Shown here: positions 1 through 9,643 of the stretch, piece by piece | Numbering within the stretch: position 1 is the stretch's first letter | Layout: each line of letters begins with the position of its first letter | DNA from: Dechloromonas sp. A34 | GTDB taxonomy: Bacteria > Pseudomonadota > Gammaproteobacteria > Burkholderiales > Rhodocyclaceae | Reading direction: 5' to 3' | Assembly (NCBI RefSeq): GCF_026261605.1 | Contig: NZ_CP102486.1 | Span: 1,054,001 to 1,118,000, forward strand | DNA length: 64,000 nt | Position numbers and translations under genes: made by a program | The notes under the pieces: model-generated | The model's database searches: none | What the model saw: the letters and a program-made list of their open reading frames with translations, nothing else | Told to the model about the DNA's origin: nothing

Positions 1-54
1 GGCGAGGCGCTCCTGCAAGTCGTCGGTGTCGGTCAGCTGGGCTTCTTCGCTCAT
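1..54 (-). CDS. Hypothetical protein, N-terminus only (runs off window)
   Basis: Only the first 18 codons are inside the window. They read MSEEAQLTDTDDLQERLA, starting at an ATG whose complement is at 52-54. The segment is acidic and hydrophilic, with no signal peptide. It lies downstream of mtgA on the same strand with a 91-base gap. No good Shine-Dalgarno sequence precedes the ATG, so the start is tentative. No family can be named from so short a piece. Confidence 0.45.
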   Translation of the reverse strand, partial: MSEEAQLTDTDDLQERLA

Positions 55-145
55 GGTGCGGTGCCGCAAAAGGTCAGCCATTTTAGCATCCGCCGCATGT
101 CAGGGCTTTGACAAAATCGCCGCTTGAAGCAACCCGGAACGCGGT

Positions 146-841
146 TTACGGAACCTCGGTCCCCGGCATGCGGCCGAGGATGATCGCCGTCTTGCGACCG
201 AGGCCGGCGGCGCCGCGATTGCGGTCGTAGTAACGCGGGTTCGGCACCATCCCGGCCAGGCGCGCCGCCTGCTCGGGGCCGAGCTGGGCGGCGCCGATGT
301 TGTAGTAATGGCGGGCGGCTGCCTCGGCGCCGAAAACGCCGTTACCCCACTCGATCACGTTCAGGTAGACCTCGAGAATCCGCCGTTTGCTCCACAGGTT
401 TTCCAGCATCAGCGTGATGATCGCTTCCTCGGCCTTGCGCACATATGACTTGGTCGGCGTCAGGAAAAGGTTTTTCGCCAATTGCTGACTGATGGTCGAA
501 CCGCCGGCCGCGAAGCGTTTCCGTTTCTGGTTCTTTTCCATGGCTTTCTGCATGCCTTCCCAGTCGAAGCCTTCATGATCGACGAACTTGGCGTCTTCGG
601 CCGCGACGATGGCGCGTTTCAGGTGGATGGAAATCCGCTCGTAGGGTACCCACTGTTTCTTCAACTGGGCATCCGGTTTCTTTTCTCGTAACTCGCCGAG
701 GCGGATTTCCATGAAGCGCGTCGTGCCCGGGTTGCCCCAGCCCCAGAACAGCACCCAGCCGAGCAGCCAGAGCTGCCAGGCGAGAAAAAGCCCGAGCAGG
801 CCGAGCAGGGCCCATTTGACGTAGTGGCCGACGATTCTCAT
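146..841 (-). CDS. mtgA: Monofunctional biosynthetic peptidoglycan transglycosylase
   Basis: This 231-residue inner-membrane enzyme polymerises lipid II into glycan strands without a transpeptidase domain. One N-terminal membrane segment (about residues 8-30) is followed by a GT51 domain. The domain shows the EDAKF block with the catalytic Glu, the GGSTISQQLAKNLFL block, and a late EVYLNVIEWG block. The length matches the usual 225-245 residues of MtgA. The start is the ATG ending at 841, with no strong ribosome site. gabD ends 51 bases upstream on the same strand, so read-through from it is possible. MtgA is often next to aroE, which is not seen here. The assignment is secure. Confidence 0.95.
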   Translation of the reverse strand: MRIVGHYVKWALLGLLGLFLAWQLWLLGWVLFWGWGNPGTTRFMEIRLGELREKKPDAQLKKQWVPYERISIHLKRAIVAAEDAKFVDHEGFDWEGMQKAMEKNQKRKRFAAGGSTISQQLAKNLFLTPTKSYVRKAEEAIITLMLENLWSKRRILEVYLNVIEWGNGVFGAEAAARHYYNIGAAQLGPEQAARLAGMVPNPRYYDRNRGAAGLGRKTAIILGRMPGTEVP

Positions 842-892
842 CGGGACAACTGGGGCGCCGGCCGCCTAGTACCACAAGGACAAAGGCAGGCA

Positions 893-2347
893 CTAGCCAT
901 TGATGTCGAAGCAGAGGTATTTGACTTCCAGGTATTCCTCAATGCCGTAGGCCGAACCTTCGCGCCCGATGCCGGACTGCTTGATGCCGCCGAAGGGGGC
1001 GACCTCGTTCGAAATCAGGCCGGTATTGATGCCGACCATGCCGTATTCCAGCGCCTCGCTGACTCGCCAGCAGCGGCCGATGTCGCGGCTGAAGAAATAG
1101 GCGGCCAAGCCGAATTCGGTATCGTTGGCCATCGCGATGGCCTGCTGCTCGGTGTCGAAGCGGAAGAGCGGGGCGACCGGACCGAAGGTTTCCTCGCGCG
1201 CCACCTTCATCTCGGTCGTGACATCGGCCAGCACGGTCGGCTGGTAGAAGTTGCCACCCAGGGCGTGGCGGGCGCCGCCGCTGAGCACGCGGGCGCCCTT
1301 GCTCAGTGCATCGGCGACATGGGCCTCGACCTTGGCCAGGCCGGCGGCGTTGATCAGCGGCCCCTGGGTGACACCGGCCTCGGTGCCGGGGCCGACCTTG
1401 AGGCTGCGGCTCTTTTCGGCCAGCTTGGCAGCGAATTCCTCGTAGATGCCCGACTGCACCAGGAAGCGGTTGGCGCAGACGCAGGTCTGGCCGGTGTTGC
1501 GGTACTTGGCGGTGATCGCGCCATCGACTGCGGCATCGACATCGGCGTCGTCGAAGACGATGAAGGGGGCGTTGCCGCCCAGTTCGAGTGACAGCTTTTT
1601 GACAGTCGGAGCGCTCTGCGCCATCAGCAGGCGGCCGACGGCGGTCGAACCGGTGAAGGAGAGCTTGCGGACGATCGGGCTGGCGGTCAGTTCGCCGCCG
1701 ATGGCCTGCGGGTTGCCGGTCACGACGTTGAAGACGCCGGCCGGGAATCCTGCCTGTTCGGCCAGGGCGGCCAGGGCCAGCGCGGTTAATGGCGTCGCCT
1801 CGGCCGGCTTGACGACCACCGGGCAGCCGGCGGCGAGCGCCGGGGCCACCTTGCGGGTGATCATCGCGAGCGGGAAATTCCACGGCGTGATCGCGGCGCA
1901 GACGCCGATCGGCTGCTTGATGACCACCAGGCGCTTGTCGGCGGTCGGGCTGGGGATGCTTTCACCGTAAGTGCGCTTGCCTTCCTCGGCGAACCATTCG
2001 ACGAAGGAGGCGCCGTAAATCACTTCGCCGCGAGCCTCGGCCAGCGGCTTGCCGCCTTCGGCGGTGATCAATTGGGCGAGATCGTCGGCGTTGTCGAGAA
2101 TCAGCTTGAACCAGGTCAGCAGCAACTGGCCGCGCTGTTTGGCGGTCAGCGCCCGCCAGGCCGGCCAGGCCGCCTCGGCTGCCGCGATGGCGCGCCGGGT
2201 TTCGGCGGCGCCGCAGCGCGGGACTTCGGCCAGTAAATCGCCGGTGGCCGGGTCGAGTACCGCCAGTACGGCCTTGTCGTCGGCCGCGATCCATTGCCCG
2301 CCAATCAGGTTGGCGGTGCGCAGCAATTGCCTGTTCTGTAGATTCAT
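893..2347 (-). CDS. gabD: NAD(P)-dependent succinate-semialdehyde dehydrogenase
   Basis: The 484-residue protein belongs to the aldehyde dehydrogenase superfamily, closest to GabD. It would oxidise succinate semialdehyde to succinate with NAD(P)+. Visible motifs are the cofactor/substrate block ITPWNFPLAMITRKVAPALA, the LELGGNAPF block with the general-base Glu, and GQTCVCANR with the nucleophilic Cys followed by the second Cys typical of GabD. The reading frame stays open far upstream, but the ATG at 2347 (MNLQNRQLL) gives the family length. It is divergent from the NlpC/P60 gene with 63 bases between starts. No gabT or regulator lies nearby, so the physiological substrate is inferred from family only. 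Confidence 0.92.
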   Translation of the reverse strand: MNLQNRQLLRTANLIGGQWIAADDKAVLAVLDPATGDLLAEVPRCGAAETRRAIAAAEAAWPAWRALTAKQRGQLLLTWFKLILDNADDLAQLITAEGGKPLAEARGEVIYGASFVEWFAEEGKRTYGESIPSPTADKRLVVIKQPIGVCAAITPWNFPLAMITRKVAPALAAGCPVVVKPAEATPLTALALAALAEQAGFPAGVFNVVTGNPQAIGGELTASPIVRKLSFTGSTAVGRLLMAQSAPTVKKLSLELGGNAPFIVFDDADVDAAVDGAITAKYRNTGQTCVCANRFLVQSGIYEEFAAKLAEKSRSLKVGPGTEAGVTQGPLINAAGLAKVEAHVADALSKGARVLSGGARHALGGNFYQPTVLADVTTEMKVAREETFGPVAPLFRFDTEQQAIAMANDTEFGLAAYFFSRDIGRCWRVSEALEYGMVGINTGLISNEVAPFGGIKQSGIGREGSAYGIEEYLEVKYLCFDING

Positions 2348-2410
2348 GGTCTTGAAAAATCTCGAAAAAACGGTAAGTTGCGAATTGTTCGATGAAAACA
2401 CTTTAACTAA

Positions 2411-2905
2411 ATGCGACTTTCGGTTCTGATCCCCATTTCCTTCGCGGCCTTGTTGCTGGCGGCCTGTAGCGGCCCGGCAACCCGGCCGCCGGCGGAAACT
2501 ATAGCGCATGCCCCGGCGACGGTCAGCGAGAAAGGCAACGAGGTGGCGCTCTACGCCCTGGGCCTGATCGATACCGACTACAAATTCGGTGGCAAGAACC
2601 CGGAAGCCGGTCTCGATTGCAGCGGCATGGTCAGCTATATCTATGGCAAGGTCGCCGGTCTGAAGGTGCAGGGCAGTGCCGCCGACATCGCGCGCAATGG
2701 CCGGCCGATCGGACGCGCCGCTTTGCGACCGGGCGATCTGGTATTTTTCAATACCCGCAACCGGGCCTACTCGCATGTCGGCATCTATCTCGGCGACGCC
2801 CGCTTTATCCACGCTCCGTCGACCAACGGCAAGGTGCGCATCGACCATTTGAACGACCGCTACTACGCGCAGCGTTTCGAGGCGGCCCGTACCTTCTTCG
2901 ACTAA
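2411..2905 (+). CDS. NlpC/P60 family lipoprotein (putative peptidoglycan endopeptidase)
   Basis: This 164-residue protein has a lipoprotein signal ending LLLAAC, with lipidated Cys19. A C-terminal NlpC/P60 papain-like domain carries catalytic Cys70 in LDCSG and His122 in YSHVGIYLG. The RPGDLVFF segment between them is typical of the fold. By family it cleaves peptide stems of peptidoglycan in the periplasm. It is small for the family and resembles the E. coli Spr (MepS) type. It is transcribed away from gabD, and tRNA-Arg follows 57 bases downstream. Its precise bond specificity cannot be read from the sequence. Confidence 0.88.
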   Translation: MRLSVLIPISFAALLLAACSGPATRPPAETIAHAPATVSEKGNEVALYALGLIDTDYKFGGKNPEAGLDCSGMVSYIYGKVAGLKVQGSAADIARNGRPIGRAALRPGDLVFFNTRNRAYSHVGIYLGDARFIHAPSTNGKVRIDHLNDRYYAQRFEAARTFFD

Positions 2906-2921
2906 GCTTTCGGGATCGCCA

Positions 2922-2950
2922 TGGACGCCAGTCCCGGCTGAGGGTAGAAT
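2922..2950 (+). promoter_or_regulatory. Probable sigma70 promoter of tRNA-Arg
   Basis: TGGACG (2922-2927) and TAGAAT (2945-2950) are separated by 17 bases and lie just ahead of the tRNA at 2963. The -10 matches the consensus in 5 of 6 positions and the -35 in about 4 of 6. Confidence 0.5.
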
Positions 2951-2962
2951 GCGGCCTCCCAA

Positions 2963-3039
2963 GCGCCCGTAGCTCAGCTGGATAGAGTACTGCCCTCCGA
3001 AGGCAGGGGTCGGACGTTCGAATCGTCTCGGGCGCGCCA
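2963..3039 (+). tRNA. tRNA-Arg (anticodon CCG)
   Basis: The acceptor arm GCGCCCG pairs with CGGGCGC (3029-3035), followed by discriminator G and an encoded CCA. The anticodon stem CTGCC/GGCAG encloses the loop CTCCGAA, giving anticodon CCG, which reads CGG arginine codons. The T-loop TTCGAAT is canonical. The D-arm carries AGCTCAGCTGGAT. Confidence 0.96.
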
Positions 3040-3053
3040 AACACAGATGAAGC

Positions 3054-3086
3054 TGGGCACTTTCGCCATGAAAGTGCCCATTTTTA
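3054..3086 (+). terminator. Rho-independent terminator after tRNA-Arg
   Basis: A perfect 10-bp stem, TGGGCACTTT / AAAGTGCCCA, with a 7-base loop is followed by a run of five T. Confidence 0.85.
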
Positions 3087-3406
3087 TTTCCGGATGTTAT
3101 GTCCGGTGCGGTAGCCAACAGCATCGTTTCATGGCGGCTTTTGCCAGCCCGATTCCCGGGGGGCAATGGCCGCATGTACAGGCGGTTGCTAGTCTCAACG
3201 CGCTCGGAAGCTCTTTCTGGTTGTCGCGCTGAGCGTTTTGTCAGAAAAATGGTCTACCTCGGCGAGCGCTGCGCAAAGCATCTTGTAGTTGGCTATAACG
3301 AATTGGTATTTCGAGTCTGCGTATGTATTTCACCCCCTTAACCGATTGCTCCGAAAATCCCTGTCGGCCCGGCATCCGAGGGCTGGCGAGGACGAACGAC
3401 TTTGCC
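3087..3406. other. Intergenic stretch upstream of pflA-like gene
   Basis: About 320 bases without a convincing gene. An in-frame upstream ATG at 3323 would extend the PflA-like protein by 28 residues that do not fit the family. No clear FNR-type inverted repeat was found, although family members are usually anaerobically regulated. Confidence 0.5.
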
Positions 3407-4189
3407 ATGCAGCTTGCTGATTCTCAACCCGTTGCCGTGCCTCCGTCGTGGGCAGAGTCCGGGGATCTCGAGGGCTGGGTGCACGCCACCGAAGCCTTCT
3501 GTGTTTCTCAGGGGCCGGGTATCCGCTACGTGCTGACCCTGTCCGGTTGCCCGCTCCGTTGTCAGTATTGCCATTCGCCGGACACCTGGTTCCGGCACGA
3601 AGGTGCCCCGGCGCTGGTGACCGATGTGCTGGCCGACATTGCGCGGCGCAAAGGGGTGTTGCGAGGGCGCGGGGGCGTTACCTTGAGCGGCGGCGAACCG
3701 TTGATGCAGGCCAAGTTCTGCAAAACCATCCTGCAAGGTTGCAAGGCGATGGGCTTGCACACCGCGCTGGATACCTCGGGTTACTTTGGTGACTTTGCCG
3801 ACGACGAATTGCTGGCCGAAGTCGATCTTGTGCTGCTCGATATCAAAACGATTTCGGAGGAGCGCTATCGCGATCTGACAGGTGTCGAACTCGAACCAAC
3901 GCTCCGCTTTGCCAACGTCCTGGCCGCCTTGAACAAGGCAGTATGGCTTAGGTTCGTGCTGGTTCCGGGGGTAACCGACGACCTTGAGGATGTCGGGCGC
4001 CTGGCCAAATTTGCGGCACAGTTGGGAAATATCGAACGCGTCGAAGTTTTGCCCTTTGGCAAGCAGGGCGAGCACAAGTGGCGCGATCGCGGCCTGGACT
4101 ATCGGTTGGCAGGCATCAAGCCGCCAGCGGAGGAATTGCTCGAGCAGGTGCGCAATCTGTTTCGCGCCGAAGGCCTGGCGGTGGTTTGA
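3407..4189 (+). CDS. pflA: Pyruvate formate-lyase-activating enzyme homologue (radical SAM)
   Basis: This 260-residue radical SAM protein has Cys48, Cys52 and Cys55 in the C-x3-C-x2-C arrangement (GCPLRCQYC) that holds the 4Fe-4S cluster. It also has the GGEP motif for SAM binding. PflA enzymes cleave SAM to install a glycyl radical on pyruvate formate-lyase. The ATG at 3407 gives a length close to E. coli PflA (246) plus a short N-terminal extension. No glycyl-radical enzyme lies in the window, so the partner must be elsewhere or the activase serves a different enzyme. groES lies downstream but has its own heat-shock promoter. Confidence 0.85.
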   Translation: MQLADSQPVAVPPSWAESGDLEGWVHATEAFCVSQGPGIRYVLTLSGCPLRCQYCHSPDTWFRHEGAPALVTDVLADIARRKGVLRGRGGVTLSGGEPLMQAKFCKTILQGCKAMGLHTALDTSGYFGDFADDELLAEVDLVLLDIKTISEERYRDLTGVELEPTLRFANVLAALNKAVWLRFVLVPGVTDDLEDVGRLAKFAAQLGNIERVEVLPFGKQGEHKWRDRGLDYRLAGIKPPAEELLEQVRNLFRAEGLAVV

Positions 4190-4301
4190 GGCTCGGCAGC
4201 GCATGCTGCTTTCGGAGCTTGCAGGGTGGCCGTTAAAGGGCCTTGCCCGAGTTCGGTGGTGTGCGCCGAAATATATCGAACTGAAAATTTCATCGCTGAG
4301 A

Positions 4302-4330
4302 CTTGAAATCGCCAAGTGCCGCCCCTATTA
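4302..4330 (+). promoter_or_regulatory. Probable sigma32 (RpoH) promoter of groESL
   Basis: CTTGAAA (4302-4308) is followed after 13 bases by CCCCTATTA (4322-4330). This matches the heat-shock consensus of CTTGAAA, 11-16 bases, then CCCCAT-T. The -10 element abuts the CIRCE operator, so transcription would start inside the operator. Confidence 0.8.
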
Positions 4331-4357
4331 TTAGCACTCAACGGAGACGAGTGCTAA
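4331..4357. promoter_or_regulatory. CIRCE operator (HrcA binding site)
   Basis: TTAGCACTC, nine bases (AACGGAGAC), GAGTGCTAA. This is the perfect canonical CIRCE inverted repeat bound by the HrcA repressor. It lies 87 bases upstream of groES. Confidence 0.97.
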
Positions 4358-4444
4358 TTCGCCGCCCGCTCCGATCCCGGGAAGTGCAAAGCGCTAACCG
4401 GCCAATTTCCACCATGTTGAAACTCAATATCAGGAGTCAGCTCT

Positions 4445-4735
4445 ATGAATATCCGTCCTTTGCACGACCGAGTGATCGTCAAGCGCGTTGAAGCCGAGCG
4501 TACCACCGCTTCCGGCATCGTCATCCCCGATTCCGCTGGCGAAAAGCCGGATCAGGGCGAAGTTCTGGCCGTCGGCCCGGGCAAGCGTGACGACAGCGGC
4601 AAGCTGAACGCGCCGGACGTCAAGGTTGGCGACCGTGTCCTGTTCGGCAAGTATGCCGGCCAGGCTGTCAAGGTCGATGGCCAGGAAGTCCTGGTCATGC
4701 GTGAAGAAGACATCATGGGCGTGCTGGTTGCTTAA
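4445..4735 (+). CDS. groES: Co-chaperonin GroES
   Basis: The 96-residue lid of the GroEL folding chamber opens [14 protein letters not shown] and contains a mobile-loop region near residues 17-33. Length and sequence are typical. An AGGAG ribosome site precedes the ATG. groEL follows after 39 bases in the same operon. Regulation is read directly from the upstream DNA: a sigma32-like promoter plus a perfect CIRCE element imply activation by RpoH and repression by HrcA. Confidence 0.98.
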   Translation: MNIRPLHDRVIVKRVEAERTTASGIVIPDSAGEKPDQGEVLAVGPGKRDDSGKLNAPDVKVGDRVLFGKYAGQAVKVDGQEVLVMREEDIMGVLVA

Positions 4736-4774
4736 GCGCCGCGTCTACTAACTTACAGAATTCAGGAGAAATAA

Positions 4775-6427
<1,653 letters not shown>

Positions 6428-6454
6428 TTCCCGCCTTCCAGCTGCACTGTCAGT

Positions 6455-6484
6455 AAAAAGCCCCGCCTCGTGCGGGGCTTTTTT
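6455..6484 (+). terminator. Rho-independent terminator of groESL
   Basis: Stem AAAAAGCCCCGC / GCGGGGCTTTTT with a 5-base loop (CTCGT) and a T tract, 27 bases after the groEL stop. Confidence 0.92.
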
Positions 6485-6515
6485 ATTGCAGATCAAGGAA
6501 ATCATTAAACCTTTT

Positions 6516-6541
6516 GTAACGCTCTGTAAGTTGCTTGTAAG
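6516..6541 (+). promoter_or_regulatory. GTAAG direct repeats upstream of DUF485-actP (predicted response-regulator box)
   Basis: GTAAG occurs at 6526-6530 and 6537-6541, exactly 11 bases start to start (6-base gap). A related GTAAC lies at 6516-6520. The reverse complement, CTTAC-N6-CTTAC, is the repeat found at 8881-8896 in front of the TctD-like regulator. OmpR-family regulators bind tandem half-sites at this spacing. Regulation of the DUF485-actP transcript by that regulator is inferred. Confidence 0.6.
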
Positions 6542-6606
6542 AACGCCTCTCTAAATTACGCTCCGCAGCAATGCCTCTATAAACACAAAGTCTGAGGAGC
6601 AAATCA

Positions 6607-6915
6607 ATGCAAAACGTTTTGGATAGGGTTACAGCAAACCCGAAATTCCTGGAGTTTGTTGCCATGCGCAGCAAGTACTCCATCATCATGGCCATCGTCA
6701 GTGCCGCCGCTTACTACGGCTTTATCCTGCTGGTCGCTTTCGACAAGGAATTCCTGGCCAAGAAGATCGGCGAGGGTTACACGATGAGTGTCGGCGTGCC
6801 GATCGGCGTCGCGGTCATCGTCTTCACCATCCTGCTGACCTGGATCTACGTTCGTCGGGCCAACACCGAGTTCGATTCGATCAACGAAGCCCTGATCAAG
6901 GAGGCACAGAAGTAA
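6607..6915 (+). CDS. yjcH: DUF485 membrane protein, acetate symporter companion (YjcH type)
   Basis: This 102-residue inner-membrane protein has two predicted membrane spans, about residues 24-46 and 60-83. It is a DUF485 family member that almost always precedes actP. A strong GAGGAG ribosome site lies 8 bases before the ATG, and actP follows after one base, so the two are co-translated. Its molecular role is not established; association with the symporter is inferred from conserved linkage. A TATAAA near 6578 could be the -10 of the promoter, with the GTAAG repeats located upstream. Confidence 0.9.
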   Translation: MQNVLDRVTANPKFLEFVAMRSKYSIIMAIVSAAAYYGFILLVAFDKEFLAKKIGEGYTMSVGVPIGVAVIVFTILLTWIYVRRANTEFDSINEALIKEAQK

Positions 6916-6916
6916 G

Positions 6917-8596
6917 ATGAATAAATTCACCAAAATCCTCGCCGGTCTCCTGGCGCTGGCCGTTGCCGGTGGCGCCATCGCCGCTGGTGCCGACCTTGGC
7001 AATACCCAAAAGCAGGCCACCAACTGGACGGCCATCGTCATGTTTGCCATCTTCGTCGGCGGAACGCTCTACATCACCAAGTGGGCTGCTTCCAAGACCA
7101 AGTCGGCTGCCGACTTCTACACCGGCGGCGGTGGTATCACCGGCTTCCAGAACGGCCTGGCAATTGCCGGCGACTACATGTCTGCCGCGTCCTTCCTGGG
7201 TATTTCCGGTCTCGTTTTCGCCAACGGCTTCGACGGCCTGATCTTCTCGATCGGCTGGCTGGTCGGCTGGCCGGTCATCACCTTCCTGATGGCCGAGCGT
7301 CTGCGCAACCTGGGCAAGTTCACGTTCGCTGACGTGGCTTCCTATCGTTTCGCCCAGACCCCGGTCCGCATCTTCGCGGCTTCCGCTTCTCTGGTCATCG
7401 TTGCCTTCTACATGATTGCGCAGATGGTCGGTGCCGGTCAGCTGATCAAGGTGCTTTTCGGCATGGAATACCTCTACGCCGAAATCCTGGTCGGTTCCGT
7501 GATGATGATGTACGTGCTGTTCGGCGGCATGACGGCAACCACCTGGGTGCAGATCATCAAGGCCTGCATGCTCCTCGGCGGTGCCACCTTCATGGCAGTC
7601 TCGGTTCTGCTGCAATTCGGCTTCTCGCCGGAAGCGCTGTTCACCAAGGCTGTTGAAGTGCACTCCAAGGGTGATGCTCTGATGTCGCCGGGCGCCCTGA
7701 TCAAGGATCCGATCTCTGCTATCTCCGTCGGTATGGCCCTGATGTTCGGTACCGCTGGTCTGCCGCACATCCTGATGCGCTTCTTCACCGTGCCGAACGC
7801 CAAGGAAGCCCGCAAGTCGGTTGCCTGGGCGACCACCTGGATCGGTTACTTCTACATCCTGACCTTCATCATCGGTTTCGGCGCCATCACCAACCTGGTT
7901 CAGAATCCGGGCGACTTCTACGTCGGCGGCGAACTGGCCAAGGGTCTGAAGGGCGGCGGCAACATGGCTGCTGTGCATCTGGCCAAGGCTGTCGGTGGTG
8001 ACTTGTTCCTCGGCTTCATCTCGGCCGTGGCTTTCGCAACGATTCTGGCTGTGGTTGCTGGTCTGACTCTGTCCGGCGCTTCTGCCGTGTCCCATGACCT
8101 GTACGCTTCCGTGTTCAACAAAGGCTGCTCTTCCGAACAGGAATTGCGCGTCTCCAAGATCACGACCGTCTGTCTGGGTGTCCTGGCTGTGGTTCTCGGT
8201 ATCGCCTTCGAGAAGGAAAACGTCGCCTACATGGTGATGCTGGCCTTCGTTATCGCCTGCTCCTCCAACTTCCCGGTGCTCTTCATGTCCGTGCTGTGGA
8301 AGAACTGCACGACCAAGGGCGCTGTCGTCGGCGGCTTCGTCGGTCTGGCTTCTGCCGTGATCCTGACGATTGGTTCTGCCAGCGTCTGGGAAGCAGTTAT
8401 CGGCAACCCGAAGGGCTCCGCCTGGTTCCCGTACAACTCGGCTGCCATCTTCTCGATGACCGCTGCCTTCGTGACCATCTGGCTGGTGTCCATCCTGGAC
8501 AACTCCGAACAGGCCAAGAAGGAACGTGCTCTGTACCCGTCGCAGCAACTGCGCTCGGAAACCGGTCTGGGTGCCTCCGGCGCCTCTGGCCACTAA
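6917..8596 (+). CDS. actP: Cation/acetate symporter ActP
   Basis: This 559-residue sodium:solute symporter family protein has about 13-14 membrane spans. A cleavable-looking N-terminal hydrophobic segment ends in AIAAGA. The [16 protein letters not shown] block is characteristic of ActP, which imports acetate and related short monocarboxylates with a cation. It is translationally linked to DUF485 and ends before a good terminator. The TctD/TctE-like two-component genes are next downstream and carry the same promoter repeat. No acs gene is in the window. Confidence 0.95.
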   Translation: MNKFTKILAGLLALAVAGGAIAAGADLGNTQKQATNWTAIVMFAIFVGGTLYITKWAASKTKSAADFYTGGGGITGFQNGLAIAGDYMSAASFLGISGLVFANGFDGLIFSIGWLVGWPVITFLMAERLRNLGKFTFADVASYRFAQTPVRIFAASASLVIVAFYMIAQMVGAGQLIKVLFGMEYLYAEILVGSVMMMYVLFGGMTATTWVQIIKACMLLGGATFMAVSVLLQFGFSPEALFTKAVEVHSKGDALMSPGALIKDPISAISVGMALMFGTAGLPHILMRFFTVPNAKEARKSVAWATTWIGYFYILTFIIGFGAITNLVQNPGDFYVGGELAKGLKGGGNMAAVHLAKAVGGDLFLGFISAVAFATILAVVAGLTLSGASAVSHDLYASVFNKGCSSEQELRVSKITTVCLGVLAVVLGIAFEKENVAYMVMLAFVIACSSNFPVLFMSVLWKNCTTKGAVVGGFVGLASAVILTIGSASVWEAVIGNPKGSAWFPYNSAAIFSMTAAFVTIWLVSILDNSEQAKKERALYPSQQLRSETGLGASGASGH

Positions 8597-8614
8597 TCGA
8601 CAAAACACCGTCGC

Positions 8615-8647
8615 AAAAAAGCCCGGGTTTCGACCTGGGCTTTTTTT
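8615..8647 (+). terminator. Rho-independent terminator of DUF485-actP
   Basis: Stem AAAAAAGCCCGGGT / ACCTGGGCTTTTTT with one G-T pair, a TTCG tetraloop and a seven-T tract. Confidence 0.92.
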
Positions 8648-8880
8648 CGTCTACGTGTTTGGTGATTTGATTCCCTGAGCATCAGCCTTCCGGAATCGTG
8701 GACGTGCTGGTGCACTGCGGAAATTGCAGTGGGTTTTATTTGTTAGACTAGCGGACTTGAGGGGAAAAAACGGTAGGGGGTTGCCCAGTGCAGGATCGGG
8801 CGACCCCCTGAGTCCCGGCTGACGCCATGGACTCCAAAGACCATAAAAGGAGAACAGCCCGCGCAGGATATTGCAGCAGG
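8648..8880. other. Intergenic stretch between actP terminator and regulator promoter
   Basis: About 230 bases. A 36-codon frame opening with ATG at 8827 runs into the regulator start but has no ribosome site or protein-like composition. No RNA gene or repeat was recognised. Confidence 0.4.
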
Positions 8881-8910
8881 CTTACAAAAATCTTACGTCG
8901 CTTGGATAAT
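8881..8910 (+). promoter_or_regulatory. Autoregulated promoter of the TctD-like regulator
   Basis: CTTAC (8881-8885), six bases, CTTAC (8892-8896) form a tandem repeat of 11-base period. A GATAAT -10 element lies at 8905-8910. With a 17-base spacer the -35 (TTACAA, 8882-8887) falls inside the repeat. Transcription would start about 8917, at or next to the ATG (8918). Confidence 0.55.
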
Positions 8911-8917
8911 CCGATAA

Positions 8918-9589
8918 ATGCGCATTCTCATCGCTGAAGACGACGCCATCATTGCTGATGGACTGGCCCGTTCACTGCGTCAGGCAGGATATGCCGTCGA
9001 CTGGGCACCGAACGGCCTGGAGGCCGACACTGCCCTGATGACGGTTTCTTACGACTTGCTGATCCTCGATCTCGGCCTGCCGAAATTGCCTGGGCTCGAG
9101 GTCCTCAAGCGCCTGCGTTCCCGCAGTTCGCAAACCCCGGTGCTGATCCTGACCGCGCTCGATGGCACCGGCGACCGCGTCAAAGGGCTGGATCTCGGGG
9201 CCGACGACTACATGGTCAAGCCCTTCGAGCTGGCCGAACTGGAAGCACGGGTTCGCGCCCTGACCCGGCGCTCGGCCGGAACTACGCCAACCATTCTGTG
9301 CGGCTTGCTGACCTATGATCAGGTCGGTCGGGTGGCGCAGATCCAGGGGCAGCCCCTCGATCTTTCGGCACGTGAGATCGGGCTGCTCGAAATCCTGCTT
9401 GCCCGCATGGGGCGTCTGGTCAGCAAGGATCAACTGGTCGACCATTTGTGTGGCTGGGGTGAAGAGGTTAGTCACAATGCCATCGAAGTCTATGTGCACC
9501 GTCTGCGCAAGAAGCTGGAGCCGGGGGGCGTGAAGATTGCCACCGTGCGCGGCCTGGGTTATTGCCTTGAACGACCGCAAGGCGAGTAG
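8918..9589 (+). CDS. OmpR-family response regulator, TctD/QseB-like
   Basis: The 223-residue DNA-binding response regulator has an N-terminal receiver with acidic pocket E7-D8-D9, phospho-acceptor D51 (LLILDLGLP) and Lys in MVKPF. A C-terminal winged helix ends HRLRKKLEPGGVKIATVRGLGY. No Shine-Dalgarno precedes the ATG, consistent with a leaderless or near-leaderless transcript. The partner kinase follows with an overlapping start. Its TctE-like sensor domain and shared promoter repeats suggest a role in carboxylate/acetate uptake. That regulon is an inference, not seen directly. Confidence 0.93.
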   Translation: MRILIAEDDAIIADGLARSLRQAGYAVDWAPNGLEADTALMTVSYDLLILDLGLPKLPGLEVLKRLRSRSSQTPVLILTALDGTGDRVKGLDLGADDYMVKPFELAELEARVRALTRRSAGTTPTILCGLLTYDQVGRVAQIQGQPLDLSAREIGLLEILLARMGRLVSKDQLVDHLCGWGEEVSHNAIEVYVHRLRKKLEPGGVKIATVRGLGYCLERPQGE

Positions 9590-9643
9590 TCTGTCCTCAC
9601 CTTCTTCCGAAACCGAGCGTTCGCTATTTGGCGAAATTCTCGA

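Noticed and set aside
2351..2375. CTTGAAA near 2351 as a second sigma32 promoter
   Set aside because: No CCCCAT-like -10 element follows at the right distance.
6896..8608. A 570-codon open frame opposite actP
   Set aside because: It mirrors actP codons, is His/Gly/Asp-rich and has no recognisable domain; actP on the other strand is unmistakable.
8827..8940. 36-codon leader frame before the TctD-like regulator
   Set aside because: It has no ribosome site, overlaps the predicted promoter and reads into the regulator in another frame.
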